DNA from: Pseudomonadota bacterium
GTDB lineage: Bacteria > Pseudomonadota > Gammaproteobacteria > JAKBBU01
Direction of reading: 5' to 3'
Assembly (NCBI GenBank): GCA_021808365.1
Contig: JAKBBU010000009.1
Coordinates: forward strand, 1-50,369
DNA: 50,369 nucleotides
Shown: piece by piece, positions 26,169 through 35,568 of the stretch
Position numbering within the stretch: position 1 is the stretch's first letter
How the letters are laid out: every line of letters begins with the position of its first letter
Made by a program: the position numbers and the translations under genes
The notes under the pieces: model-generated
The model's input: the letters and a program-made list of their open reading frames with translations, nothing else
What the model was told of the DNA's origin: nothing
Databases searched by the model: none

Positions 26169-27284
26169 GTGAAATATATTCTTCAACGCGAACCATTTAT
26201 AGATGTTTTACAGATGGCCTGTGGTATTGTCGAAAAAAGGCCTAATTTGCCAATTATTTCTAATATATTACTCGAGTTTAAAGATAATTATCTTCTTGTA
26301 ACAGGAACAGATTGTGAGATTGAATTAATTGCAAGAATGACACTCAATGAGAAAGTTGCACCTTTTTCAATCACACTGCCTGCGCGTAAGTTATTTGATA
26401 GTGTGAGAAGTTTGCCTGAAGGTTCAATGATTACCTTATCTTTTGATCCTCCGCGTTGTACGCTACATTCAGCTAAAACACGGTTTACATTGTCTACATT
26501 ACCCTCAGAAGATTTTCCAAATGTTGAGATCGGCCCCAGCAACTTTGAGTTTTCAATTAAAGAGAATATTTTAAAAGATTTACTGATCAGTACTTCTTTT
26601 TCAATGGCTCAACAGGATGTTCGACATTACCTCAATGGCATGCTTTTTGAAGTTGGAAAGGAAGGGTTGAGAACAGTTTCTGCTGATGGTCACCGGTTAG
26701 CAACGGCTACTCTGTTGGGTTTGAGTCAGGATCAGTTTTGCCAAGTGATCATCCCCAGAAAAGGGGTTACAGAATTATTTCGAATTTTGAACGATGAAGA
26801 TCGAGAAATCAGTGTATTAGTTTGCCAGCACCATATTCGTTTTGTGTCGGAACGCTATACGTTTATTTCTAAGCTGATCGATGGTCGATATCCCGATCAT
26901 AAAAAAGTGCTTCCTTTGAATCCTGATAAAATAGTAATTGCTAATCGCGAACACCTCAAACAATCTTTACAACGGGTTTCTATTTTATTGAATGAAAAAG
27001 TGAATGGTATTTGGATCCAACTCAGCTCGGGTAAGCTTAAGTTTATAGCACATAATTCTGAACAAGACGAAGTTGAAGATGAAATGCTTGTCGATTATGA
27101 GGGTAAGGATCTAGAAATTCATTTGAACGTCAAATACTTACTGGATGTGATGAATGCACTGAATGAGGCGGAACAGATTAAGTTACAATTGGCTGATGCA
27201 AATACAAGCGTTCTGATTGAATCTGCAACACCACTTAAAAACAAAATCGAGAAACTCTATATTGTCATGCCGATGAAGGGGTAA
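26169..27284 (+). CDS. dnaN: DNA polymerase III beta subunit (sliding clamp)
   Basis: Ring-shaped clamp that tethers polymerase III to DNA. 371 residues from GTG 26169, with GAAGGAGC just upstream. The N-terminal MKYILQREPFIDVLQMACGI, GTDCEIELIARM, YLNGMLFEVGKEGLRTVSAD and the C-terminal YIVMPMKG (family M-P-M-R/K) all fit. It follows dnaA by 56 bases, the usual dnaA-dnaN order. Downstream is a hairpin with a short T-run, then recF in the opposite direction. Confidence 0.97.
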   Translation: MKYILQREPFIDVLQMACGIVEKRPNLPIISNILLEFKDNYLLVTGTDCEIELIARMTLNEKVAPFSITLPARKLFDSVRSLPEGSMITLSFDPPRCTLHSAKTRFTLSTLPSEDFPNVEIGPSNFEFSIKENILKDLLISTSFSMAQQDVRHYLNGMLFEVGKEGLRTVSADGHRLATATLLGLSQDQFCQVIIPRKGVTELFRILNDEDREISVLVCQHHIRFVSERYTFISKLIDGRYPDHKKVLPLNPDKIVIANREHLKQSLQRVSILLNEKVNGIWIQLSSGKLKFIAHNSEQDEVEDEMLVDYEGKDLEIHLNVKYLLDVMNALNEAEQIKLQLADANTSVLIESATPLKNKIEKLYIVMPMKG

Positions 27285-27305
27285 GTTTTGGTATTGGCTT
27301 TTCAT

Positions 27306-27349
27306 GTAGGTTGGGTTGCGTGAGTACGCTAACCCAACCTACGTTTTTT
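27306..27349 (+). terminator. Hairpin repeat between dnaN and recF, likely terminator of dnaN
   Basis: GTAGGTTGGGTT (27306-27317) pairs with AACCCAACCTAC (27331-27342) around GCGT-GAGT-ACGC, and GTTTTTTG follows, as in an intrinsic terminator for plus-strand transcription. The sequence is a member of the GTTGGGTT repeat family seen at 1636-1674. On the minus strand it provides the ACG TAG end of recF. Confidence 0.75.
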
Positions 27350-28415
27350 GATCAGTCTCCATATGTTCTACGTGGAACAATTTACTCTCCTGACCTTCTA
27401 GTGCTTTTTCTAAACTATTGGGATGAACCGCAGTCATGAAAATCTGACTATCGACTTGAATCAGACAATCTAAAACTTTTTCCATAAAATACTGATCTAA
27501 CTCCGAACACAAGTCGTCAATCAAAAAAACACATTTCTTTTGAGCTGTTTGATGAAAGAGGATGCCCTGTGCAAGTCGAAGGGCATAAACAAGACTTTTC
27601 TGTTGGCCACGAGAGAGAATGTCTTGAACAGGAATTCCTCTAACTAAGACTTCGAGATCAGAACGATGCGGGCCATACTGCGTATGCCCTTTCTCAAAAT
27701 CCCTTGAAAAGCTTTTTTCAAGGATCTCAGCCAAGCTTTTATCAGGATTCCAACCTTGCTTATAATGTAGGGTAATCCCCGAAAGTGGCGTCACTTGCGT
27801 GAGAATGCTACGAAAGATTGGATAGTAAGCTTCAAAGTAAGTATGGCGCATGCTCTCAATAGAAGTTGAAACCTCAATAAATTTTTCATCCCATAGTTGA
27901 ATTTCAACTTTGGAGAGATTAGTTTTTAATGCGGCATTACGCTGTAGGAGTAAATGTTTCAACTGTTGCCATTGTGAAAAAAAGTGTTGTTCCACGTGGA
28001 ACAATCCCCAATCTAAAAATTGCCGTCGATAACGAGGGCCGGAATCCAATAAACGATAACTATCAGGATGAATAACTTGCAAAGGAAAAAGTTCAGCAAG
28101 TGAAGCGGCAGAGGCGACATCTTGCTGATCGATCCGGATCCGGTTTTGATTATTTCGTTGTTTTTCAATGCCAACCCGAGTTTCACTATCCAATCCCAAT
28201 ATCCCAAAAACCGTCAAAGCATTTTTGCCTTCTTGAATCACGGATTTGGATGAGCGACTTCGAAATGAACGCCCAAGACCCAACATGTGAATCGCTTCAA
28301 GGATACTAGTTTTTCCGCTGCCATTCGGACCTGTGATGAGGTTGAACTTTTGGCAGGGTTCGAGAGTCAATTGGGAAAGATTTCTAAATTGGTTAATTTC
28401 AAGATGAGTTAACAT
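27339..28415 (-). CDS. recF: DNA replication and repair protein RecF (inverted relative to dnaA-dnaN)
   Basis: SMC-like ATPase that helps load RecA at gaps. 358 residues from ATG 28415 (MLTHLEINQFRNLSQLTLEP), preceded by GGAAAAGAG. It has Walker A LITGPNGSGKTSILEAIHML, the signature-region ILSRGQQKSLVYALRLAQG, and Walker B CVFLIDDLCSELDQ. The longer frame to 28457 adds 14 residues unlike the family. Normally recF follows dnaN on the same strand and precedes gyrB; here it faces dnaN, and gyrB is not present. The stop codon and last residue lie within the repeat at 27306-27342. Confidence 0.94.
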   Translation of the reverse strand: MLTHLEINQFRNLSQLTLEPCQKFNLITGPNGSGKTSILEAIHMLGLGRSFRSRSSKSVIQEGKNALTVFGILGLDSETRVGIEKQRNNQNRIRIDQQDVASAASLAELFPLQVIHPDSYRLLDSGPRYRRQFLDWGLFHVEQHFFSQWQQLKHLLLQRNAALKTNLSKVEIQLWDEKFIEVSTSIESMRHTYFEAYYPIFRSILTQVTPLSGITLHYKQGWNPDKSLAEILEKSFSRDFEKGHTQYGPHRSDLEVLVRGIPVQDILSRGQQKSLVYALRLAQGILFHQTAQKKCVFLIDDLCSELDQYFMEKVLDCLIQVDSQIFMTAVHPNSLEKALEGQESKLFHVEHMETDQKT

Positions 28416-28590
28416 AAACTCTTTTCCTCGCATTTGATCCTGAAATTTACAAATCATCTTTTGGAATCTACGGCGAAGTTCAGCTTACAATACGCAGAAT
28501 TTCACAGCAGATCCAGGGTAAAAATCAAATTGATTCCAGGTTAGGAAAAGATATTGTACTGCAAAACAGTGCCGAAAAAGGTAAGACTTA

Positions 28591-29418
28591 TTATTTTTTC
28601 TTATCATCAATCGGAAACAGGATTCTGATTGTTGTTCCTTCATCAGGTTCACTGAGGATCTCAACCTGACCATTTAACATTTTTATCGTATTATCTACGA
28701 TAGCGAGTCCTAGACCCGTGCCCTTACCTTCTTCTTTTGTGGTAAAAAAAGGATCGCGACAGCAAGCAACTTGATCAGGTGTCATACCTATACCATTGTC
28801 ACACATTTCAAATAAAATATGCTGTTTTTCTTTATTATATTTCAGATTAACCATTATGCGCATTTCAAACTTTGAGCCTATCTTGCTGTGCATGGATTCA
28901 ACAGCATGATGAGCATTAGACAATAAATTAACAAAAAGCTGCTCCATTTGCTGTTTTTCAACATAAAGTGGAGGGAGATCTTTTTCAAAATTGCGTATAA
29001 TTGTAATGCTATGTAATCTAAACTGTTCATTAAACAGACTTAATGCACTTTCAATCGGAAGACTAATATCTATTTTTTCAGCCTCACTACTCTGTTTCCT
29101 TGCAAACGTCCTCATGTGATTGATGATATTTGTTGCTCTATCAACTTGTCGGATTGTTGAATTTAAGATCTCGATGAGGTCTTTTGGAGGTAGAGAGTCC
29201 TTTGACAAAAACTCCAATGTTTGCATATTGGTTCTGATGATCGACAAAGGTTGGTTTAGTTCGTGTGCAACACTTGTGATCATCTCTCCGAGTGCTGCAA
29301 GTCGTCCTGTATGCGCAAGCAAGGCACTATTCTCTGTATTTGCCTTTTCAGCTTTTGCTAGCGCAGACGTGCACTGTTCTAAAGCATTTTGTAATTCTGT
29401 TATGGATTCATTCATCAC
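28591..29418 (-). CDS. Soluble sensor histidine kinase (orphan-type)
   Basis: A 275-residue kinase without membrane segments. It begins with a coiled coil (about 5-35), then a HisKA domain with the phospho-acceptor His52 in SVAHELNQPLSIIRTNMQTL, and the ATPase domain with the N box NLLSNAHHAVES and G boxes CDNGIGM and GKGTGLGLAIVD. The core is plainly paralogous to the kinase encoded divergently at 29761-31653 (both have HELNQPLSIIRT). No sensor domain is visible; input may come from a partner or from the coiled coil. Likely partner: the dual-receiver protein at 31656-34163 (inference). Confidence 0.85.
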   Translation of the reverse strand: MMNESITELQNALEQCTSALAKAEKANTENSALLAHTGRLAALGEMITSVAHELNQPLSIIRTNMQTLEFLSKDSLPPKDLIEILNSTIRQVDRATNIINHMRTFARKQSSEAEKIDISLPIESALSLFNEQFRLHSITIIRNFEKDLPPLYVEKQQMEQLFVNLLSNAHHAVESMHSKIGSKFEMRIMVNLKYNKEKQHILFEMCDNGIGMTPDQVACCRDPFFTTKEEGKGTGLGLAIVDNTIKMLNGQVEILSEPDEGTTIRILFPIDDKKK

Positions 29419-29446
29419 AACACCATTAAGTCTTGGGCCTTTCTTA

Positions 29447-29640
29447 GAGCCTGTTTAAAATCTTACTATCTTGGGCATAAACTGTCATTTTTCTATGCTC
29501 CCTTGGTTTTTGCCCTTCGGGCGCACTTCGTGCGACCAAATTTGCTTGGAGCAAATTTGTCATTTACCTCAAGTAAACTCCGCTACGGTGCTCAAAAAAT
29601 AACACTTTCTGCCTCAAGCTAGCAGATTTTAAACAGGCCC
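29447..29640. mobile_element. 194-bp MITE with 17-bp terminal inverted repeats
   Basis: GAGCCTGTTTAAAATCT (29447-29463) and AGATTTTAAACAGGCCC (29624-29640) are inverted with one mismatch, and TTA flanks both ends as a 3-bp target duplication. TNA duplications of three bases fit some IS5-family (IS1031-type) transposases, so the parent element may be of that kind; none is in the window. Inside are short hairpins in a row: GCCC-TTCG-GGC, GCAC-TTC-GTGC, CAAATTTGC-TTGGA-GCAAATTTG and TTTAC-CTCAA-GTAAA. It fills most of the space between the two divergent kinases. Confidence 0.82.
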
Positions 29641-29760
29641 TTAAAGGAATAAACGTCCGTCTTCTCTACTCTAAATTGAGCATAGTGAAAGTATGAGAGA
29701 TTGCAAGAAAGGTTTTCAATTTATCTGCTACAATTCCAAAAGTATACGGAGTGATTATCA

Positions 29761-31653
29761 ATGAGCTTAGATTGGTTTCAAATAGGACCTATTCCGGCCG
29801 ATGCTATCAAAGGATCATATAATTTCGGCCTAGTGTTTTTATCCTATGTCATTGCCGTACTTGCTTCCTATGCGGCCCTTGATTTGGCAGGCCGGTTAAG
29901 AGCTGAAAAAGAGATAAAGACTAAACGTTATTGGTTGGTGGGTGGTGCCTTCGCCATGGGGGCTGGTATTTGGTCGATGCATTTTATTGGCATGCTGGCT
30001 TTTAAAATATCACATGAATATTATGATCTTTTTTGGACCTTTGGTTCATTAATTGCTGCTTTTATAGCCTCTGCTTTTGCCTTATTTTTATTAAGAACAG
30101 AAGATCGGTCAACGACCTATTTAATTCTTGGAGGTATTTTATTAGGCCTGGGTATTTGTACCATGCATTACATGGGCATGCAGGCGATGAAAAGTCACCT
30201 AAATTTGCATTATTTACCGGGTTTATTTTTCTTATCCGTCGTTATTGCTATTGTTGCATCGGAAGTGGCTCTATGGTTGATGATCAAGAGCAATCGAGGG
30301 GCTTGGCGACGTCAAATACAATTGAAGCTGATGAGCGCCTTGATTATGGGTGCTGCAATTTGCGGAATGCATTATACTGGCATGGCTGCTACGATTTTTA
30401 CTCCACTTTCTTCCGCTCCTATGACGGTTTTCGCTATAGAGCCCAATGTTTTGGCATTTTATGTAGCAGGTATTACGACACTCATTATTGTTTTGGCCTT
30501 AACATTATCAACGTATAAGCAATTACTCTCGAGTAAGATTCAAAATGAAAAGCTTTTTCTCGATGCCATACTGAATAATTTAAATGATGGCATTATAGCC
30601 TGTGATTCACAGGGACGTGTGAATGTCTTTAATCACGCCATACAAAAAATATTACAGTTACCTCCAAATACTCAATATCCGCAAGTGATGTGTGATTATT
30701 GTCATCTCTATGAAGGTGACAGCAAAGAGCCTGTTGAAGAAAAAGAAAGACCTCTTTTACGCGCGTTAAGAGGTGAACGTTTTAGGCAAAAAGCTTATGA
30801 AGCTGTATTGCTCAATGATGATAAACGAAATATGTTGATTGATGGACAGCCTATTAAAGGCGAGAATAATGAGACCATGGGTGCGGTCATCACGATCCAT
30901 GATATTACTGATCGGATGCAGATGGAACGGCGATTGGTGCAATCCGAAAAAATGGCAGCCATTGGTCAAATGGCTACAGGTATTGCGCATGAATTAAATC
31001 AGCCCTTATCCATTATTCGAACAGATATGCAAACGATGGAGCTATTATCAAATACGAATTTGTCAAAACAGGATATTACAGAAATGGTGGCTCGTGCGGT
31101 CAAACAGGTTGATCGTGCAGCCGAAATTATAAGCCGTATGCGAACCTTGGTGAAACAAGTGCTTCCAGAGGAAGGCGCCGTCAACTTGCTGTCAACGATG
31201 GAAATGATTTTAGAAAAATTCCGTAAAAAATTTGAAAAAAATAATATAAGTTTTTCTTATTCCTGTGATAGCGAATTATCAACGGTTAAACTACATGTTC
31301 AACAAATTGAACAATTAACTAAGAATTTATTGGATAATTCAGAGGTTGCGATAAATGCAGCGAAAAATAAGGCTGCACCTGATGCTAAGTTTGAAATTAT
31401 TATCAATTTAAAGCGGGCTCGATCAAAAAATGAAATTATTTTTGAAGTGATTGATAATGGTATTGGGATGGAAGCAGAAACATTGGCGCATTGTCTAGAA
31501 CCTTTTTTTACAACGCAACCCGTCGGGCAAGGTACAGGTTTAGGGCTGACGGCTTGTTACAATATTGTGAAAAGTCTAAATGGCGAAATAGATATTAAGA
31601 GTGAATTAAATCGAGGCACGACAGTAACAGTCAGATTGCCAATGGGAGATTAA
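29761..31653 (+). CDS. Membrane MHYT-domain sensor histidine kinase with PAS
   Basis: 630 residues. The N-terminal seven-helix MHYT sensor carries its three signature repeats: MHFIGM (73-78), MHYMGM (135-140) and MHYTGM (203-208); such domains are thought to bind copper and to sense oxygen, CO or NO. A PAS-like segment follows (about 265-385), then HisKA with His410 in GIAHELNQPLSIIRTDMQTM, and an ATPase with NLLDNSEVAINA, VIDNGIGM and GQGTGLGLTACY. The stop is two bases from the next gene's start, so the kinase and c-di-GMP regulator are one operon. Confidence 0.9.
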   Translation: MSLDWFQIGPIPADAIKGSYNFGLVFLSYVIAVLASYAALDLAGRLRAEKEIKTKRYWLVGGAFAMGAGIWSMHFIGMLAFKISHEYYDLFWTFGSLIAAFIASAFALFLLRTEDRSTTYLILGGILLGLGICTMHYMGMQAMKSHLNLHYLPGLFFLSVVIAIVASEVALWLMIKSNRGAWRRQIQLKLMSALIMGAAICGMHYTGMAATIFTPLSSAPMTVFAIEPNVLAFYVAGITTLIIVLALTLSTYKQLLSSKIQNEKLFLDAILNNLNDGIIACDSQGRVNVFNHAIQKILQLPPNTQYPQVMCDYCHLYEGDSKEPVEEKERPLLRALRGERFRQKAYEAVLLNDDKRNMLIDGQPIKGENNETMGAVITIHDITDRMQMERRLVQSEKMAAIGQMATGIAHELNQPLSIIRTDMQTMELLSNTNLSKQDITEMVARAVKQVDRAAEIISRMRTLVKQVLPEEGAVNLLSTMEMILEKFRKKFEKNNISFSYSCDSELSTVKLHVQQIEQLTKNLLDNSEVAINAAKNKAAPDAKFEIIINLKRARSKNEIIFEVIDNGIGMEAETLAHCLEPFFTTQPVGQGTGLGLTACYNIVKSLNGEIDIKSELNRGTTVTVRLPMGD

Positions 31654-31655
31654 TT

Positions 31656-34163
31656 ATGGATGAGAATGATGACATGAAAAAGATGATCTTTATTGTGGAT
31701 GATGAGCCAGAAATGCTCATGTCCCTGCAACGCCCATTACAGACGAAGTATAAAGTATTAACGACGGGTCGTAGTTTAGATGTGATGGATATCTTGCGTA
31801 CAGAACGCGTTGACTGTATGTTGATGGATATTCGTATGCCGGGCATGACAGGGATTGAATTATTAAAAGAGATTAAATTTACATACCCCCACATTCCCGT
31901 GCTGATCATGACAGGGCATGGTGATGAAAATGATACAATCACCTCTCTAAAATATGGCGCTGTTGGATATTTAAAAAAACCAATTGATATTTATAAATTG
32001 TTTGATGAAATAGAGCGTGTCACAGTGCCGCGATTTCAATCACTCGAATCTAAAAAACAAGTAGATGTCTTATTTCTTGATGATGATCAAGAATTTCTTG
32101 AAAGTGTCAAAAAAGCATTGAGTGGATTCCCTTACATTCTAGAAATGGTAACCAATACAGGGGATGCTTTTAAAATAATAAACAGCAAAAGCTTTGATAT
32201 CGTTGTGGTTGATGTGCAACTTCCTGGTGGTATGTCAGGGTTGGAATTCCTTGAACGTGCTCGGCAGGTGCAAGCGGGTTTTATTCCCATAGTCATTACA
32301 GGCGTGAGTTCACAGGAATTAGCGATTGAAGCCCTCAAGCAGGGAGCCTTTGATTATATTAAAAAACCATTAGATGTCAAGGAACTTATCTCTGCTATTG
32401 AGCGTAGCAAGCATAAATTGGAGATAAATCGAGAGATTCAGCTGAAAAACCAAGAATTGCTAGTGAAAGAGAAATCGTTGCAATCACTCAACGATGAAAT
32501 CATCATGCAGAAAAATTATTTAGAGAATATTGTAAAATCAATCAGCAATATGCTCATTATTACTGCGGATAATGGTATTATTAAAACGATTAATGATGCA
32601 ACATTACACGTTTTAGGTTATGAGCCACAGGAATTGGTAGGGCAGTCCATTGATGTTGTGCTGCCAAATGTGAATATCGACGAATTTATTAAGACGATTA
32701 TTAATAATAAAGGTCTTGGAAGCTCAGAGAAAGAGTTTTTAAAAAAAGATAAAAGCAAAATCATTGTTTTATTTTCGGGTTCATTAATACGAAATCGTAA
32801 TGGCGAGGTTGAAGGGTTTGTTTTTGTCGCACAAGATATTTCAGAGCGCAAAGAAGCTGAGCAAGAATTGCATCGCCTATCTTATTATGATACCTTAACT
32901 AATTTGCCGAATAGATTGTATTTTGAAATGATGGCTCAACAAGCAGTGGTCTCAGCGAAAAAAAATAATGCTTTGCTAGCGTTTCTTTATATGGATCTTG
33001 ATGGGTTTAAGTCAGTCAATGATCGTCTGGGTCATCCAGTAGGTGATGAACTTCTGAAGGAAGTTGCAAAGCGATTGCAAAATGCTTTTCGCCCACAAGA
33101 TTTTATTGCACGGATGGGGGGCGATGAATTTGTTGCTTGTTTAGGACTGATTCAAGAAAAGTCGGATGCCGGTATCGTAGCTCAACGAATTATTAATATA
33201 CTCAATAGGCCATATTACATTGATAATAATGAGCTAAGTATTGGTGTGAGCATTGGTATCGCGCTTTATCCAGAAACGGCTACTACATTTAATCAATTGT
33301 TCAAAAATTCGGATGTTGCTCTTTATAAGGCAAAACATGCTGGACGTAACCAATATCAATTTTTCAATAAACAACTAGATATTGAATATTCTCAGCAGTT
33401 AAAACTTGAAAACGCCTTGAGATTTAGTTTGGGGCGTGATGAATTTCATATGGTCTATCAGCCTATTTATGAAATTAATACAAAAAAAATTGTAGCTATA
33501 GAGGCTTTGTTACGGTGGTGCAATGAAGAGTTGGGTTTTGTTTCTCCAGAACAATTCATCCCTATTGCTGAATATAATGGTCTTATTATTCCGATTGGTG
33601 AATGGATGATGAATACAAGTATTAGGCAATTCGCAAACTGGAAGAGCCAGATAGAAATAAAATGTCACTTATCATTAAATATTTCTGCTTATCAACTGGA
33701 TCGAGGCCAATATTTAATTGATATTCTGCAAAATCTGTGTCAAAAATATGATGTTTCACCCGAGCTAATAAAAATCGAACTCACAGAAACTGCTCTTATG
33801 CATAATCCAAAACAAAGCGATAAAATATTAACCGATTTATCGAAGTTAGGATTTACTGTTCTTTTAGATGATTTTGGTCAGGGATTTTCTTCATTGAGTT
33901 TACTTAGCCGCTTGCCGGTATCGAGTTTAAAAATAGATAAACAGTTTGTAAAAGAATTAACGCAACATAAAAGCGAAATTATTGTTAAGTCAATCATTGG
34001 GTTGTCGAAAAGCCTATCACTATCTGTGATTGCTGAAGGGGTTGAAACAAAAGAACAGCTTGATACTTTAACTATGATGGGTTGTGAATATGTGCAGGGC
34101 TTTTTTTGGAGCAGGCCTATTGAAGAACACGAAGTCGTTGCTCTATTGAAAGGGGATCTTTAG
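31656..34163 (+). CDS. Dual-receiver response regulator with PAS, GGDEF and EAL domains
   Basis: 835 residues. Receiver 1 (about 10-125) has acidic DD15-16, phospho-site Asp58 in LMDIRMPGMTG and LKKP; receiver 2 (about 136-250) has its own DDD, Asp186 in VVVDVQLPGG and IKKP. A PAS segment (about 285-395) is followed by GGDEF with RMGGDEF at 487-492 and an inhibitory RPQD site (479-482) spaced five residues before it. Then comes EAL (EALLRW at 616) with DDFGQGFSSL and EGVET. Both catalytic domains look intact, so the protein could make and break c-di-GMP. GGGAG precedes the start. It is two bases after the MHYT kinase. Confidence 0.92.
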   Translation: MDENDDMKKMIFIVDDEPEMLMSLQRPLQTKYKVLTTGRSLDVMDILRTERVDCMLMDIRMPGMTGIELLKEIKFTYPHIPVLIMTGHGDENDTITSLKYGAVGYLKKPIDIYKLFDEIERVTVPRFQSLESKKQVDVLFLDDDQEFLESVKKALSGFPYILEMVTNTGDAFKIINSKSFDIVVVDVQLPGGMSGLEFLERARQVQAGFIPIVITGVSSQELAIEALKQGAFDYIKKPLDVKELISAIERSKHKLEINREIQLKNQELLVKEKSLQSLNDEIIMQKNYLENIVKSISNMLIITADNGIIKTINDATLHVLGYEPQELVGQSIDVVLPNVNIDEFIKTIINNKGLGSSEKEFLKKDKSKIIVLFSGSLIRNRNGEVEGFVFVAQDISERKEAEQELHRLSYYDTLTNLPNRLYFEMMAQQAVVSAKKNNALLAFLYMDLDGFKSVNDRLGHPVGDELLKEVAKRLQNAFRPQDFIARMGGDEFVACLGLIQEKSDAGIVAQRIINILNRPYYIDNNELSIGVSIGIALYPETATTFNQLFKNSDVALYKAKHAGRNQYQFFNKQLDIEYSQQLKLENALRFSLGRDEFHMVYQPIYEINTKKIVAIEALLRWCNEELGFVSPEQFIPIAEYNGLIIPIGEWMMNTSIRQFANWKSQIEIKCHLSLNISAYQLDRGQYLIDILQNLCQKYDVSPELIKIELTETALMHNPKQSDKILTDLSKLGFTVLLDDFGQGFSSLSLLSRLPVSSLKIDKQFVKELTQHKSEIIVKSIIGLSKSLSLSVIAEGVETKEQLDTLTMMGCEYVQGFFWSRPIEEHEVVALLKGDL

Positions 34164-34273
34164 AATTGTGAATGTAGCGCAATTATATACTTATCACAAT
34201 AAAACCTGATTGTAATGAGTATATGAAAAATGATAGTCTTGAGCCCTCTATTCGATTTTAAAGAGGACGATCT

Positions 34274-35002
34274 ATGAGACCCAGTGGCCGTGAACCCAAC
34301 CAATTGCGCCCTGTTCAACTTGTTCGACATTATACAAAGCATGCAGAAGGTTCTGTTTTAGCTTCCTTTGGCGACACTTTGGTGCTTTGTAATGCGAGTT
34401 TAATCCCGGGTGTTCCACGTTTTCTCAAGGGGACTGGTCAGGGATGGGTAACTGCAGAATATGGCATGTTGCCACGCTCAACGCATGATCGGATGGATCG
34501 TGAGGCAAGCCGTGGGAAGCAAGGTGGGCGGACTTTGGAAATTCAACGCTTAATCGGTCGTGCTTTACGCAATTCCATTGATTTAAAAGCGCTTGGGGAA
34601 AATACGGTGACCATCGATTGTGATGTTATTCAAGCTGACGGAGGAACACGTACAGCAGCCATCACTGGTGCTTGCGTTGCTCTTGTTGATGCTTTGCGTG
34701 TGGGTATTGAGCGCAGGATGTTCGCCAAAAATCCATTTAAACAAATGATCGCGTCAGTGTCTGTGGGCCTTTATGATGGTGCGCCCGTGCTTGATCTTGA
34801 CTATGCAGAAGATAGTAATGCCGATGCAGATGTGAATGTGGTGATGACGGAGCATGGTGAGTTTATTGAAGTTCAAGGGACGGGTGAAAAGCGTTCATTC
34901 AGCCATCGTGAGTTGATGGATATGCTTGCTTTGGCAGAGGAAGGTATTTTGGCTTTGTTTGAGAAGCAAAGATTGGCGTTGTTTCCTGGGGTTGAGGGAT
35001 AG
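34274..35002 (+). CDS. rph: Ribonuclease PH
   Basis: Phosphorolytic exoribonuclease that trims tRNA 3' ends. 242 residues from ATG 34274 with AGAGGA upstream. It shows [76 protein letters not shown] and [20 protein letters not shown], all family blocks. The stop is followed two bases later by the copy D palindrome, which may stabilise its mRNA end. Confidence 0.96.
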   Translation: MRPSGREPNQLRPVQLVRHYTKHAEGSVLASFGDTLVLCNASLIPGVPRFLKGTGQGWVTAEYGMLPRSTHDRMDREASRGKQGGRTLEIQRLIGRALRNSIDLKALGENTVTIDCDVIQADGGTRTAAITGACVALVDALRVGIERRMFAKNPFKQMIASVSVGLYDGAPVLDLDYAEDSNADADVNVVMTEHGEFIEVQGTGEKRSFSHRELMDMLALAEEGILALFEKQRLALFPGVEG

Positions 35003-35004
35003 GA

Positions 35005-35092
35005 TTTAGGTTGTTGTTTTTAGAAAAGAAGGTTGCGTCAATGCGTGTTGTGGCATTGACGCAACCTTCTTTTCTAAAAACAACAACCTAAA
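35005..35092. repeat. GTGTTGTG-loop palindrome, copy D
   Basis: Arms 35005-35044 and 35053-35092 are perfect over 40 bp; the loop GTGTTGTG is at 35045-35052. The inner arm (GAAGGTTGCGTCAATGC) differs from copy C but with matching changes on the other arm. It fills the rph/sixA gap, from two bases after the rph stop to 11 bases before the sixA start. The same loop strand as in copies C and E faces up. Confidence 0.97.
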
Positions 35093-35103
35093 GAGAGAGT
35101 AAT

Positions 35104-35568
35104 ATGTTACTTTTTTTATTAAGACATGCCGAAGCAGAAACTCAATCATCCTCGGGACTTGATCGAGATCGTGTGTTGACAGTCGAAGGAAGAAAGCAAG
35201 CTGAGCGAATTGGGCTACATTGGCGTGCCGAACAATTACAATTCGATAAGATTTTAGTCAGCTCTGCAAAACGAACACGGGAAACGATTTCACTTTGTTT
35301 AGAACATTCTGGGTTTTTAACCGAAGTTAAGGCTGAACCACGCCTTTACAATGCAGATACTCAGACATTAATAGATGTTTTGTTGGAGCAAGAAGCTGAA
35401 TCTATTCTCATGTGTGGGCATAATCCGAGTGTTGGTGAATTAGCAGTCCGTCTCACAGGAGAGTTGGTCAGATTCACGCCGGGTACATTATGTGCAATCC
35501 AATTAGATCCTTGGCAAGAGAATGAAGAAATCAGAGGTCATGTGGTTTTCTTGAAACGGCCGGAATAA
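35104..35568 (+). CDS. sixA: Phosphohistidine phosphatase SixA
   Basis: A 154-residue histidine phosphatase of the phosphoglycerate-mutase-like (branch 1) family. The catalytic LLRHAEAET at the N-terminus gives Arg-His, and MCGHNPSVGELAVRL gives the second His. In E. coli SixA removes phosphate from histidine-phosphotransfer proteins of ArcB and the PTS-Ntr. AGAGAGAGT precedes ATG 35104. The gene is boxed by palindrome copies D and E: the stop TAA (35566-35568) lies in the first bases of copy E. A short gene between two repeats looks cassette-like. Confidence 0.9.
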   Translation: MLLFLLRHAEAETQSSSGLDRDRVLTVEGRKQAERIGLHWRAEQLQFDKILVSSAKRTRETISLCLEHSGFLTEVKAEPRLYNADTQTLIDVLLEQEAESILMCGHNPSVGELAVRLTGELVRFTPGTLCAIQLDPWQENEEIRGHVVFLKRPE

